A DNA stretch of 64,000 nucleotides from Turbatrix aceti (Eukaryota > Nematoda > Chromadorea > Rhabditida > Panagrolaimidae): the NCBI GenBank assembly GCA_963969345.1, contig OZ017767.1, positions 1,612,001-1,676,000 of the forward strand, in the 5' to 3' direction. Numbering within the stretch: the first letter of the stretch is position 1; every line of letters starts with the position of its first letter. Below are positions 23,758 to 34,509 of the stretch, piece by piece. Position numbers and translations under genes: made by a program. Under the pieces are notes generated by a model. The model was not told the origin of the DNA and ran no database searches. It saw only the letters and a program-made list of their open reading frames with translations.

Positions 23758-24864
23758 ATGAACAAAACGGTTGCTGCCCAATATTCAAACGTTCTAAATA
23801 CAATTAATTATCCTTTAGTTGCTGTCTACATTTTGGAAGGTGTTGGATTGGCTATTCCGAATGCTTTATTTATTGTCACGATCTTGATAACCAAAAAATT
23901 TAGACAACAGAAGGAATTAATCGTTTTGTGTACCACTTTGATTTTTGATCTACTGTACAACATAGGGTTTGCCGTAGCTGGTTTCAGACGGTTGTTCATC
24001 TACATGCTCGGGAATAAATGTTAGTTTGTGATTTTTAACGGACGTGTAATCAAAATGTTGTTAACGTTTCAGTTCTTTTACTAACAGATCGTTTCACCTG
24101 TTTTCTTAAAATAAATAATTTGCTCTTTATTTACGCTGTACCAGGCGTCGGCATTGTTTCTCTCCTGTGTTGCATTGATCGATATCTGGCAATGTTCAAA
24201 CCTATTACTTACCGTAGTCTTACTTGGCGATACGGTATTGTCTCATCTCTGATAACTCTTACAATACCCTTAAGTATAATCCTTATTGCTGGCTACCTAA
24301 GCTTTTGCCAACGCAGCGAACTCGTAAACGAAATGTGTACACTTCAAAATATAGTTCCCGGCGTTGCAAACAGTTTGCATACCATTCGAATGATCACTAG
24401 TTTAGCTTGCGTCGTTATTTATTGTGTGTTGGCTCAAAGCATTTATAAAGTAAGTTCATAACTTCTTCCTCTCATTTTATAAAAAAAATTTATTGCTACC
24501 TTTTATCAGATTCTCCGCCCCCAAAATCCTTTCATCAACATTAGCAATACCCGAACCCGACGAATGACAATTACTCTGTTGCTTCTGACCATCAGTGAAA
24601 TTATATTTTACGCAATTCCTGATGCCGTCATAATCACGGTTGCAGCTATAATCGGAAACGATCGATATGATGATTTAAGAACCATTTTCGAAGTCATTAT
24701 AATGTTTTTTCCAAACAAAGGTAATGTTTTTTGTTGCATTTGTTTGGTTATTAAAAATCACTTTAGGTGGTGTTAACATAATCATTATTTGTTTTACCCA
24801 AAAAGAATTATGGAACACTTTATTTAAACGGTGCAAAAAGGAAACCGTTTATGTCAATAAATGA
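23758..24864 (+). CDS. Srsx-like serpentine chemoreceptor, intron 2 lost
   Basis: Four exons (23758-24019, 24073-24449, 24510-24720, 24767-24864) give 315 residues. The second exon fuses what are separate exons 2 and 3 in nearly all paralogues: SFCQRSELVNEMCTLQ runs straight through the usual splice position, with about one codon missing. The loop in exon 4 (GNDRYDDLRTIFE) and a short tail (KKETVYVNK) are shared with the 26476 gene, which lacks the same intron. CIDRYLAMFKP is the DRY region. Start at MNKTVAAQYSN, matching paralogues. Confidence 0.87.
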
Positions 24865-25163
24865 AAGTGTCCTTGGGTACTTTCAGGCTGGAAAACGTTA
24901 ACGTAGACGTCATAGATTGATAGCAAACTACGTAATACCATAATCTGTGCTTTGCACATATTTTCTTTGACTTGCAATTATTTTTGCAACGTATTTAATT
25001 TTTTTAACGAATAAACTTTTGTCATTGTGCATCTCACATCAATTGTACCGGGAATCATGTACATACTATTATTATCTTTGTAATTGTTCTTACACTTCGA
25101 CGACTGACTAAAAATGAACATATTTTTGTTTTAAAATCCTGCTACATATCATATTATATTGTA

Positions 25164-26452
25164 CTCACAAAAAACAGTGTATAGAATTTAATACACTGAT
25201 GTATTAATAATGAAAAAAAAATGTATACATTGAGTGCTCAATACAGCGATGTATAGTTCAGCCGAACTATACATTTTTTCGTATCACAAATAATACCTTG
25301 CTTGTATTAAAAAATGAACGAAAATGAATAGCATTCGGCTTGGCAAAGCGCGTCGAATGCGTTTTGCTTGCAGCTGCTTTTTAGGCCACCGTCCCCTCGT
25401 TGTTGTTCCACGGTATTCGTTTTAGACATAATTTATTTCAGTTATTAACACAATCATATAAAAACAAGAAAATATAAAACAACCCGAAGCAAAAAAAAAT
25501 GAGGACAACGCGTCTTCTTCTTGAATATCGTGTCGGTTGCGACAGCTTGTCTTTTCTTGGAAGATCGCCGGGAACCTGACCTCGACTTCGAAGTCAATTT
25601 GTTTTTCAATCACATTGAGGCTTGAAGTTGTTTGATTGCAGCCGCTTTACCTAAAAATGTGAACATAATTTTGGTCTTTGAGTTTTTTCTGAAACTTACA
25701 GACAGTGTGAAGCGAAGCACAGATGCGTTGTTGAAGCGCAATTTTATGTTACCTGCTGCATGCTGAAAACAACATTTAAGCTCAAAAATTATCTCTATTT
25801 AAAAATTTGATGCCAAATGAATTTCAACCCCCTTTATTACCATTTTCTGCGATTGTGAGGCCAATCAAGGCACCCCAGCTATCGACATCATTGCAACTCT
25901 ATCTAACAATTCGCAAAAACTTAGATCACAATCGCACAAAAAGGTAAAAAGTGGGTGAAACTTGTTTGGCTTTATAAAAAGGGCATGAAAACAAACAGAA
26001 AATTTTGTAAATGTTAAAAACATACCAAAGTCGACAGCAGGTTAGCTCCATAGGTTGCATTCGTTTTGGGAAAGTTGCCGAAGTAGTTTGAAATAGAAAC
26101 GCGAAAAGTCACGCAAAAAGAAACAACAATTATGTAGAGAATGCGTGTGTCAAAAAAAACAACAGACAAAAAAACGACGCTATCCAAATTTCTATTTGGC
26201 GAGCAATTGCAGCGAGTCGATCGTAGCATTCGCTTTGAGACTCCGCTAAACAAGAAAATTACCCGAGCTCGGGTGTGTGAAATATAGAAATGTATTGAAA
26301 TATATACATTTTCGTGTTTGAATAAAAATACATTTTTTTGTATTGATAAAAATACGTTTTTTTTGTTTTCATACGTCTAATGTATTAGTTTCGATACAGA
26401 AATGTATTCAGCACACTTATACATCAATGTATTATTTTTATTTTTTTGTGAG
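25164..26452. mobile_element. TA-flanked inverted-repeat transposon, copy 3 (1.29 kb)
   Basis: Ends CTCACAAAAAA (25164 on) and TTTTTTTGTGAG (to 26452) are inverted, and TA lies on both sides (25162-25163, 26453-26454), as for Tc1/mariner-type insertion. The same ends bound the 2.1 kb elements at 58636 and 61132. Read on the minus strand, the interior is distantly related to them: AGCTGGGGTGCC, a GAGTCTCAA.ACGAATG block, and a frame with GVSKRML against GVSTRMLRR. Subterminal regions carry many ATGTATT or AATACAT motifs. No transposase was recognised. It lies between two sister receptor genes. Confidence 0.72.
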
Positions 26453-26475
26453 TATGTGATTTGACTTTTTTCCAA

Positions 26476-27563
26476 ATGAATAGAACGACTGCCGCTCAAC
26501 ATTCCAACATCGCAAATACAATTAACTATCCCTTGGTAGCTGTTTACGTTTTTGAAGGTGTCGGATTTGCAATTCCAAATTTTTTGCTGATTATCACAAT
26601 TGTGGGAACCAAAAAATTAAAGACGCAGAAAGAATTGATTGTTCTGTGCACAACTCTGATTTTTGATCTACTGTATAATATCGGGTTTGCTATATCGGGT
26701 ATCAGAAAATGGTATATTTATTCGCAAGGACACAAATGTGCGTTTGATGCTTTTAGTTAAACCTTAGCTGAACGTTTGTTTCAGATCTTTTACTCAGCGA
26801 CCGTTTCATATGTTTTCTGAAAATACAAAACCTGCTTTTAATTTACGCCATTCCTGGCGTCGGCATCGTATCTCTTCAATGTTGCATTGATCGTTATTTG
26901 GCTGTGACCAAACCTCTCACTTACCGTAGCCTTACTTGCCGATACGCTATTGTGTCATCTCTTATCAGTCTTACAACGCCCTTAAGCATGTTGTTTATTT
27001 CTGGTTATCTGAGTTTTTATCATCGCAGTATTTTGATAACCGAGATGTGTACAATTCAAAATATGGTTCCTGGTATTGCTCTGCATAGCATTCGATTGGT
27101 CACCAGTCTAGCTTGCGCCATAATTTATTGTGTACTGGCTCAGAGCATTTATAAAGTAAGTTAATAATTTTCAATTATTTAAATGTTACAACGATGTCTT
27201 ACCAGATGCTGAGTCCCCAAACTCATGTCATCAACTCCAGCAATAACCGAACCCGGAGAATGACTATTACTCTCATGCTGCTGACAATAAGTCAAATCAT
27301 GTTTTACGCTATTCCCGATGCTGTCAAAATAACTGTAGAAGCTATAATAGGAAACAATCGATACGATGATTTTAAGACATTTTTTGAAGTCATTGTAATG
27401 TTTTTTCCAAACAAAGGTAATTTGTTTCTTGTATCTTCATGATTTATTTGTAAAAATCAATTTAGGTGGCGTTAACATTATCATCATTTGTTTTACTCAA
27501 AAAGATTTATGGAATACGTTGTTTAAAAGATGCAAAAAAGAAACCTCTTATGTTAACAAATAA
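26476..27563 (+). CDS. Srsx-like serpentine chemoreceptor, intron 2 lost
   Basis: Four exons (26476-26737, 26785-27155, 27206-27416, 27466-27563) give 313 residues. As in the 23758 gene, exons 2 and 3 are fused (YHRSILITEMCTIQ). Two further codons are missing at PGIALHSIR. The DRY region is CIDRYLAVTKP and the usual TWRY is TCRY. Exon 4 has TISQIMFYAIPD, with Gln for the Glu otherwise constant in helix 6. The start lies only 22 bp beyond the transposon's TA flank, so its upstream region is largely transposon DNA. Confidence 0.85.
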
Positions 27564-28073
27564 ATGTTTATTGTGCCCCGTAAAATATACAGTAATAAAA
27601 ATACGTTACTTGCAAAATTATGTAAACTAAATTTAGAAAACTACAAGACACTCTCAAAAATCAGACATCGAAGCTTTTCGCGCGCGCGCGCGCGCCCCCA
27701 ACGCAACCGAACGCGTCTTTTCAGTCCAGATCTATTTTCTTTTGAGTTTTTTTGTTCTTATCGGGATACTCCGCCGTCCGGCATATCACCCGAAGCGCCG
27801 TGACCAATAAATAACTTTGTCTGTCTAGGCAGTCAGATGTCTGCTTACTTCTTGCCCTTTGGATTACACCAGCTTACCTATCTACGTTAAAACTATTATT
27901 TAAACAATGACAAAATTAAAAAAAAACATCATCATATTTTTGTATAAATATGCATAATTGCTATAAAAACAGCAATATTCAAATAAATGTAGGATTAAGA
28001 ATGTCCTATTACGATTAAGATGCTTTCTGTCTGTGAATATGATAACCTTTGTCGCTCTTTGGCAAGCTTCACT
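27564..28073. other. Spacer with a CG dinucleotide run
   Basis: About 510 bases. A (CG) run of roughly eight units at 27678-27695 is followed by a GC-rich stretch to about 27800 that stands out from the AT-rich surroundings. An open frame reaches a TGA at 27801-27803 but has no start, splice structure or homologue that I can defend. The 3' 250 bases are AT-rich and probably hold the next gene's promoter. Confidence 0.45.
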
Positions 28074-29337
28074 ATGAATGGGACGGCTGCATCGAAATAT
28101 TCCAACGTTCCAAACACAATAAACTATGCTTTGGTATCTGTCTACATCCTGGAAGGAGGCTTATTAGCCATTCCAAATGCATTGTTCATTGTCACAATTT
28201 TGGTAACTAAAAAATTAAGAACCCAAAAAGAACTAATTATTTTGTGCACAACTTTGATATTTGATTTATTTTACAATTTAGGATTTACTATAGCTGGAAC
28301 CAGAAGGCTGTTCATCTACATACAAGAAAAAGAGTGTAAGTTTTGGGAAATTTTAAACCACAATTAAAATTTCATTATATAATTTTTCAGATCTTTTATT
28401 CAGCGATCGTTTTACATGTTTTCTTAAGATTCACAACATGCTTTTTATTTACGCTATACCTGGCGTCGCTATTGTATCCCTGCACTGTTGCATTGATCGA
28501 TTTTTGGCAGTTATTAGGCCTCTCACTTACCGTAACCTTACATGGCGATACGGTATTGTATCATCTCTAATCTCTTTTACAATACCCTTCATTTTGCTAC
28601 TAATCTCAGGATACATGAGTTTCCGCCAACGTGACGATATACCTGTTTGTTTATTTAGTATTTTTAAACTTAGTCATCTTGTATTTTTTTAAGGTGAATG
28701 AGTTGTGTACAAGTTTTCAAAGCATGGTTCCCAGCGTTACATACATTTTGCGCAGCATTCGAATTATCACGAGCCTAGCATGCGTCATTATTTATATTGT
28801 GTTGGCTCAGAGCATGTATAAAGTATGTTGTTAATTTCCGGCTTGAACTATTTTGTTACCCTTAAGATACAAACATTATTAAAAAAAATACTAATCTTAT
28901 CCAAAAAACCCTTACTCACCTTTCTAATAACATTTTCAGATTCTACATCCAAAAACCCATTTCATCAGCAACAGCGATACCAGAACTCGGCGAATGACAA
29001 TAACCCTCATGTTGCTGACTATCAGTGAAATTATTTTTTACGCGGTTCCTGATGCTATCATAGTAACGCTATCCGCTGCGGCGGGAAAATATGTAGAGAG
29101 CAACAATGATTTCAAAAGAATATACGAATTTTTATGCATGTTCTTTCCGAACAAAGGTAATGTGTTTTGTGTCTAATTTTCACACTTGATTACAATCGTA
29201 TTAATTCAGGCGGTGTTAACATTATTATCATATGCTTTACTCAGAAAGAATTGTGGAGCACGTTGTTGAAAAGATGCAAGAGGGAAATTGTCGTAACCGG
29301 AAGTAGTACAAGCAGAAATGCACCCCCTGCAACGTAA
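28074..29337 (+). CDS. Srsx-like serpentine chemoreceptor
   Basis: Exons 28074-28335, 28391-28644, 28694-28822, 28940-29156 and 29210-29337 give 329 residues. The exon 2-3 intron is present again, with donor GTTTGT. The DRY region is CIDRFLAVIRPLTYR. Helix 6 reads FYAVPDAIIVTLSAAAG. The tail ends SRNAPPAT, without the RRIG motif. Start MNGTAASKYSNVPNT chosen over the in-frame ATG at 28020 because it matches the array. Confidence 0.87.
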
Positions 29338-30100
29338 TGGTTCATTTGGTTTTATTTGTATTTTTTGATTACAAATAAACATTTAATGAAACACTAACTT
29401 AAGAGGATTTGAAGGGGAAACAATGCAAAGGACAAAAATATTTTACACAAATAAAACCGATGGAGTAGGGGCATGCATAATAAATATGCAACTCCAGACA
29501 TACCGGGTTATCAGGTTCGATACCTTCGGATTCTGGTCTAGTGTTCTCAAAACTCATTTTTTTCAATGTTTTCCACGGCCTGGTCTCGGCCAATTGAATT
29601 TAAAGGTTCGACCCGGTCAAAAAATTGGCATTGGCTCGGGCCGGGCAATAAAAACTAATCGGTCCGGCTCGGGCAGGGGGAAACACCGGCATAGCCTTGA
29701 TCGGGCAGGGCCGGACCCGAATCGGATCGATTTCGGGTACCTAAAAACCCAAAAACCAACCGAAAAAATATTTTGTTAAAAAGCGGGGGCCAGTGAACCA
29801 TCTGTTGTATCTCATGATACAATACTACACACATAGTACATATGTACTCAAACATCTTCGGTGAAAGGACGCGTTGTATGACATTCATTAATGAATTTCT
29901 TATTTTTTTAAATTTTATATTTGTGTCATAGAAGCTCATTAATTGAAGACATCAACCTAACTGACATTTTACAAAACGGCTCATTAATACCTCTTGTGAC
30001 CCCTCTAGCCTACCATTGCACATTTGGTTTTATTGGGGCGTTGCTTCAAATTAGTTGAGATATTTACCCGTCTGCTGATATATTCTGTTTTTAATTTGCG
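29338..30100. other. Spacer with a GC-rich repetitive segment
   Basis: About 760 bases. Positions 29575-29745 are unusually GC-rich and built of short variations on CGGGC and GGCTCGGGC (for example GGCTCGGGCCGGGC and GGTCCGGCTCGGGC), looking like part of a repetitive element. A short inverted pair, GTTGTATC and GATACAAT, lies at 29804-29824. No terminal repeats or target duplication could be fixed. Confidence 0.4.
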
Positions 30101-31541
30101 ATGAATAATACGGAAGGCAATCGGTTGTACTCCGATGTCCCTAATACGTTCAATTACGTACTGGCCATTGTCTACATAATCGAGGGCGGTGGATTAGCTG
30201 TACCGAACATTGCGTTCATTGTCATCATTTTGCTCAACAAAAAATTCAGAAAACAAAAGGAACTGATTATTCTCTGCACAACTTTGTTTTTTGACCTTTG
30301 TTACAGCTTTGCGTTCACTATCGCAAGTATAAGAAGGATTTTTATTTTTGCTCAAAGTCGAGAATGTGAGACTACGGTATTTTGTATTAAATTATCTTGA
30401 TTTATTACATTTAGATTTGTTCCTCAGCGATCGATTTTCATGCTTTTTGAATCCTGCCAATTGGTTTTTTGTATACGCAATACCAGGCGTCGGAGTTGTG
30501 TCTCTTCACTGCTGCATTGATAGATTTTTGGCATTGGCCAAGCCGTTGATGTATCGGGGTCTGACATGGCATTATGGTGTTATATCGTCCATTTGTTCAC
30601 TGTGTATTCCGATGATTTTTGTAATTTACGTTGGCATTACCAGTTATCTTCAGCGTCATGTATCGGACGTCAGTATTTTCTATATTTTTTTTGTAAAAAA
30701 ATGCTATATATTTTTTATTGTTGTAGAAAAAATACAACCAAAAAAACATATTTAATAACGGAACTTTCAGTCAGTCACAAGTTCCCTTTTTTTGCTCACC
30801 TCATTAAAAATAGAAAATTGTATTTATACCAAGTGACTCACAAACATGTGCTTGTTATATCACATATTTATTACAGTAATTTTTAGGTGACAGAAATCTG
30901 TACAACCATCCAAGCAATGGTTCCCGGAGTGGCCTACATTTTGCGCAGTTGCCGAATATGTGCAAGTCTAACATGTGTATTTGTTTACTTTATTTTGGCC
31001 CAAAGAATGTACAAGGTTTGTTTTCTTGACTGTACTCATTAAAGCTGTATTGTGTCAATGAGCGCCAAAATGATAAATATATTTATGAATTTTGATCATT
31101 ACAAAAAAATATAACATTGTCACGCATGTATTTTGTGCTTGCAGCTTTTTCGACCGAACGCGCTTTCCATTAATCACAATGCAATCAGAACACGAAAAAT
31201 GACCATCACTCTGCTCCTGCTAACGTTGAGCGAAATTATACTGTACGCAATTCCTGATTCTGTCACAATAATTTTTGCTGTTTTGCTGAAAAAAGACGTC
31301 GAAAGCGATCCAGTCTATAAACCGTTTTTTGAAGCCATTTACATACTTTATCCCAACAAAGGTAAGATCAGACAGTTATGAAACTAGTGCTTTGATGTTT
31401 TGCTCGATTTAAGGTGTCATCAACATAATCATCATATTCTTTACGCAACGAGAACTCTTGCACACTCTAACGCGGGCGTTCACCTGGAAAAAGAGTGCCG
31501 CTCCTACTGAAAGTACGGTGGTATACAACATCAAAGAATAA
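30101..31541 (+). CDS. Srsx-like serpentine chemoreceptor, basal to the DRF group
   Basis: Exons 30101-30365, 30415-30668, 30887-31015, 31145-31361 and 31414-31541 give 330 residues. It keeps RFSCF and CIDRFLALAKP but differs from its upstream neighbours in helix 4 (CSLCIPMIFVIYVGITSY) and in exon 5 (INIIIIFFTQRELLHTL instead of FTQKELW). In helix 4 and tail it bridges the 14-29 kb group and the genes further right. Intron 2 is the longest here (218 bp). Confidence 0.83.
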
Positions 31542-31889
31542 GATGTTTAACATAAAAAAATAATGAAAACATAATAAAGCATATATATTTTTTGGGGTTT
31601 GCAAGAAAACATCGTGATATCCAGAAGTTGGACGTCAATTTTAGTTTAAGTAAAATTTATCAAATTTTACCGAATGACTATCGCAGCAATCAATATGCAA
31701 TAATTCGAACCACCCGATAAAGGATCAAACACAAAGGGGCAATAGGTTACATGTTTTAAATTATTTTGTAAAATGACAGTTTCTAATTTTTAATTGCACA
31801 ACTAGTACATAATTAACAATTACATTGTCCGAGATACCAACCATGGCTTAAAAGTCGAATATCTGGTTTTAATGTTTGCTGTTATTTAG
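31542..31889. other. Spacer before a relic exon
   Basis: About 350 AT-rich bases after the 30101 gene. I see no exon, repeat ends or RNA gene. Confidence 0.5.
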
Positions 31890-31972
31890 GGATCATTAAC
31901 ATTATCATCATATTTTTGCGTATGCTTATGAGTGCGTTGTCCTACAGTCAGTACGTGCGTATTCAAGGTTAA
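31890..31972 (+). pseudogene. Orphan receptor exon 5
   Basis: After a TTATTTAG acceptor the frame reads GIINIIIIFL, the start of helix 7 as coded by exon 5 in this family, then diverges (RMLMSALSYSQ) to a stop at 31970-31972. No exons 1-4 lie upstream in the 350 bases before it. It is the end of a lost plus-strand receptor, placed at the switch from plus-strand to minus-strand genes. Confidence 0.55.
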
Positions 31973-32031
31973 TTAATGAGACATTGCAAAAAAAAGCATC
32001 TGTATGTTTATGTATTTTTGGCAACAACAAG

Positions 32032-33412
32032 TTATTCATTGTTTTCCGGTTTTTTTGTAGTATCACCCGGTATTGCACCGATTTCCGCCAATCGTGGTTG
32101 GTTACTGTTAATGCTGCTAACTTTGTTAGCATGCTTTTGGCATCCTAATTTGCTGAATAAAAAGCGTCTTAATTCTTTTTGAGTCGAAAAGATGATGACC
32201 AAATTCACGCCTCCTAAAATCGATTAAAAAAATTAAACAATTGAAGTTTGAAAAAGCACACCTTTCATAACGTAACAAATGTAGAACATTTCAAAAAGGC
32301 GCCTAAATTGTTGGTCCACCGGAGTGTTAGAGCTGTTCATCGCGGAAAGCACGATTGTAATCATATCGGGAATGGCATTTAGGACAAATTCGCTCAATGT
32401 AAGCAATGAAAGCGTAATTGTCATGTGTTGAGTTCGATGCATGCTATTCGTTATGGTATAATTTTTTTGAAAAAAGATCTGTAATCAGCATTTAGAGTTA
32501 AGCTTTTTGATCAAACCTTAATACAGACCTTGAAAACTTTTTTGGCAATTAGTGCGTACACAAATACTGATAAAAGGCTAGTTGTTAACCGAATACCTCG
32601 TATCAAGTAATTAACGGATGGAATTACAGATTGAGCCAGAGTGCAACTTTCTGACGTCTACAAATTGATTTATTACATAAGTTTACGTAAAATAAGAGAG
32701 CATCTTGATAAAATGAACACTGACCCCTAACACTACAATAATCCCGAATTTGATGACTTTGGTTGAGTAAACTCACATCTCTAATATCCCGACGCTGAAA
32801 GCTTGTAACAGCGGCGTAAAAAAGAATAGTCAAAGGCAAGCATAAAACACAGCAGGTAAAAAAAATACCATACCGATAACCAAATTGGCGGTATCGCAAT
32901 GGAATGATGACAGCCATATATCGGTCAATGCAGGTAAAAAATGACACAATACCTACACCAGATGAAACGTATGCAAAAATGAATGACGATGGTTGTAGTA
33001 AACATGCCCATCTGTTCGTTTTTGATAAATCTAAAGCATTTTTTTAAATTGTCTAATGCAAGGGTTTAGGTACCCAAATACAAAAAAGTATAAACAAAAT
33101 ATACAGTTTTGTGTTTTCCAAGAGTTTATATTAATGAAACTTACAGTAACCAGCATGAATGTAAAGATCTATTCTTTTCACGCCGGACAAAAAATATGCT
33201 AACGAATATCCAAAATCAAAAAATAAATTTGCGGCAACGATCATTAATTCCTTCTGACGTCGAAATCTTTCCGTAATCAGTATCGCAATAATAAATATCG
33301 TACTTAACGCGACAAGGATGCCTCCTCCAATCAGATAGACACCGATCAACACAAAGTTTACGGTATTGGGTGACAGTGAATATCCTTCGTCCCCGTCTGT
33401 CAACGACGACAT
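32032..33412 (-). CDS. Srsx-like serpentine chemoreceptor, IIP subfamily
   Basis: Exons 33412-33145, 33030-32777, 32657-32529, 32478-32262 and 32213-32032 give 349 residues. Subfamily marks: exon 2 begins LSKTNRWACLLQPSSF, the DRY region is CIDRYMAVIIPLRYR, helix 4 is TCCVLCLPLTILFYAAVTSF, and exon 4 carries NSMHRTQHMTITLSLLTLSEF. The tail is the longest in the array, about 50 residues, hydrophilic, with no membrane span. Its nearest relative lies 20 kb away at 52031-53221 on the same strand. Confidence 0.85.
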
Positions 33413-34350
33413 CGTGATATCAGTGTTTTAAAAATAAATACTTCTGTTATTTATGGACAAGTTAAACTAAAAGCTAAATAAGAGGCGGAGCAGTGACCAC
33501 AAGCTGTGCACTAACTAACTAAGTGACTTCATAGACTACATAATAGTATAAGATTTATGGTGTCATGATCAAACATTTTTTACGTGGGATTGCGTCTCGC
33601 TAATTGCATTCAAACATCTGCTTGTTACCTTAAAAAACAAAAGCTTGTTGTGGTAAACAGGACATTTTCACAGCTTTTTGATGGATAGCTTTTAACAATT
33701 TCTTGGTGCTTAACTTCTGGTTTTTACGCTTTGTTTTGGCTAAACGAGACGAGATAAATACAGTAAATTAGTTTTCCCGCTGGTTAAAAATGCGTTTTTT
33801 TAACATAAAAAATACCCGCGTAATAGGTTGAAAATAACAAGTTGTCTAGTGTTATTACGAATTGACTTACTGAACTACAAAAAAATAGTGCAACTCGTGA
33901 TTAAACGAAATAAATGTTTCCTTGTGCAGTTATTCATTTTGCCCCCGCACAAAACATTTTTGGAGTTATTGTTAATTAAGAACGAATTATTTTTCATGTG
34001 AATGATTGCAGAAGTGTTTGAAAACGTTATTTTTATTTGTCATAGATTAAAAATTTTGATCTCTGCAACTACATATTTTTTACGATTGCACAATGCTTGT
34101 ATTAATGATGTCAAAAAAGCTGATTTTCTGCACCCAAAGCAAAAACATCACATATAAAAATATATGTCGTTCTAAGAAATTTATTAACATAAATATATAT
34201 TTATGTATTTTCTGAATGACTCGTATCAATAGCGCTATAATTGCCGTCGCGGAAAATCAAAACAAAACATTGGTTTTGAACGAGATGTCGAATTTTTAGA
34301 ATGTTATTCAAAAAAAGATGCAGTAAACTGTAAACATGCATAAAATGCAC
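33413..34350. other. Spacer upstream of the IIP receptor
   Basis: Nearly 940 AT-rich bases with no complete gene. Apart from the relic exon 2 that follows at 34351 I see no exon, repeat end or RNA gene. Confidence 0.5.
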
Positions 34351-34440
34351 ATCTTTGATCTTTCTTTGCCAAAAGCTTGTAACGCCAGTATCCAAAAGGA
34401 TTGTCAAAGGCAGATTACGGCCATGTATCGGTCAATGCAA
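34351..34440 (-). pseudogene. Relic receptor exon 2 with internal deletion
   Basis: On the minus strand the IIP-family sequence CIDRYMAVI (34410-34440) runs directly into LPLTIL..TGVTSFWQRKIKD (34351-34405), which ends at a GTGCAT donor. The YRxFGYRYG loop and most of helix 4 between these blocks are deleted. The rest of the gene is absent, so this is a remnant of a lost receptor between the genes at 32-33 kb and 34.5-35.7 kb. Confidence 0.6.
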
Positions 34441-34509
34441 GAATGCATTTTTGCGGCAGTTTATTTCCATTGTTTACATTTTCATTTTGTCTAGACGAGA
34501 TAAATTTTT

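Noticed and set aside
25422..25613. Minus-strand gene in transposon copy 3
   Set aside because: Only weak resemblance to an equally uncertain frame of the 2.1 kb copies; no transposase motif such as a DDE triad could be identified.
29423..29779. 118-residue gene
   Set aside because: The frame runs through the GC-rich repetitive segment, giving Gly/Arg/Ser-rich filler; it reflects the repeat, not a protein.
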